Below, piece by piece: positions 63,791 through 64,000 of a stretch of 64,000 nt of DNA (the stretch's first letter is position 1; each line of letters starts with the position of its first letter). The position numbers and the translations under genes are program-made. The notes under the pieces were generated by a model. That model saw only the letters and a list, made by a program, of their open reading frames with translations. It was not told where the DNA came from and did not search any database. This stretch comes from Salimicrobium album (GTDB taxonomy: Bacteria > Bacillota > Bacilli > Bacillales > Halobacillaceae), in contig NZ_FNOS01000001.1 of NCBI RefSeq assembly GCF_900107115.1, positions 248,001 to 312,000 on the forward strand, written 5' to 3'.

Positions 63791-64000
63791 TTAGCTCTGC
63801 TGATTTTCAAAAGCTGAAATCGCGTCATCATACGTCAACGTAACAGATATTTCATCCCATCCATTAAGCAGCATATTTTTGTGGTATTCGTCAATTTCGA
63901 ATGTTGCCGACCACCCTGTACCATCAAATACTATCTGGTCGACAAGGTCAATGCTGAGATAACACTCACCGCCCTCGGCACGGTCCATAATCTGCGATAC
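63791..64000 (-). CDS. leuD: 3-isopropylmalate dehydratase small subunit, C-terminal part
   Basis: Last 69 codons of a gene entering from the right edge. The end EGGECYLSIDLVDQIVFDG...FEIDEYHKNMLLNGWDEISVTLTYDDAISAFE matches the C terminus of LeuD, the aconitase-swivel subunit of leucine synthesis. Frame continues to 64000 without interruption. Confidence 0.8.
   Translation of the reverse strand, partial: VSQIMDRAEGGECYLSIDLVDQIVFDGTGWSATFEIDEYHKNMLLNGWDEISVTLTYDDAISAFENQQS

Overview
The window looks like a chromosomal segment of a low-to-moderate-GC, moderately halophilic or halotolerant member of the Bacillaceae (Halobacillus/Salimicrobium-like). This is inferred from gene content and order. 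The pdhABCD–ykyA–def–ykrA–rpoY–rnjA–ktrC block and the darB–dapH–dapL–ykuT, fadH and ykyB–patA neighbourhoods match the ykr/yku region of Bacillus subtilis. Ribosome-binding sites are strong AGGAGG types, TTG and GTG starts are common, and many proteins are acidic. A C30 carotenoid cluster, ectoine catabolism genes, K+ channels and a mechanosensitive channel fit a saline habitat. I saw no rRNA, tRNA, IS element, prophage or CRISPR array.

Layout. 1-12,000: pyruvate dehydrogenase operon (pdhD cut by the left edge), ykyA lipoprotein, peptide deformylase, HAD phosphatase, RNA polymerase epsilon and RNase J1 behind a leader that carries a tiny basic-peptide ORF, the K+ gating protein KtrC, and a cytochrome bd oxidase under a clear Rex operator. 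12,000-24,500: an asymmetric heterodimeric ABC exporter, MscS channel, dapL and dapH of the acetylase lysine/DAP pathway, the c-di-AMP receptor DarB, a hemolysin-III protein, a dienoyl-CoA reductase, Sco1, YkyB, PatA aminotransferase and signal peptidase I. 24,500-32,400: two convergent carotenoid operons (hydratase CruF, acyltransferase, glycosyltransferase and a desaturase/oxygenase on one side; crtN, a second crtN-like gene and crtM on the other). 32,600-34,500: a Ktr/Trk K+ translocation subunit and a YwpF-like protein.

34,600-44,550 is the most unusual region: an eight-gene ectoine/hydroxyectoine catabolic locus. It has recognisable EutB, EutC and EutD (DoeA), but the usual EutE/DoeB deacetylase, the DoeD aminotransferase and the EnuR regulator are missing. 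In their place are an M20D amidohydrolase, a homoserine dehydrogenase, a PLP gamma-lyase/synthase-type enzyme, an aldehyde dehydrogenase and a PucR-type regulator. I read it as a rewired ectoine pathway through 2,4-diaminobutyrate and aspartate semialdehyde.

44,600-64,000: HD hydrolase, CorA, GNAT acetyltransferase, Mn-dependent pyrophosphatase, nitroreductase, sirtuin, membrane-anchored penicillin-acylase-type hydrolase, a TPP-riboswitch-controlled thiamine transporter, carboxylesterase, a glyoxylate shunt pair (malate synthase G and isocitrate lyase) with a 35-residue Cys-rich micro-ORF between them, and a Fur-box-preceded siderophore uptake operon whose transcript may continue into dapF and yjbQ. 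The window ends inside leuD. Together the genes point to central carbon flux (PDH, glyoxylate shunt), redox-responsive respiration, DAP synthesis, K+/c-di-AMP osmoadaptation, pigment protection and compatible-solute recycling.
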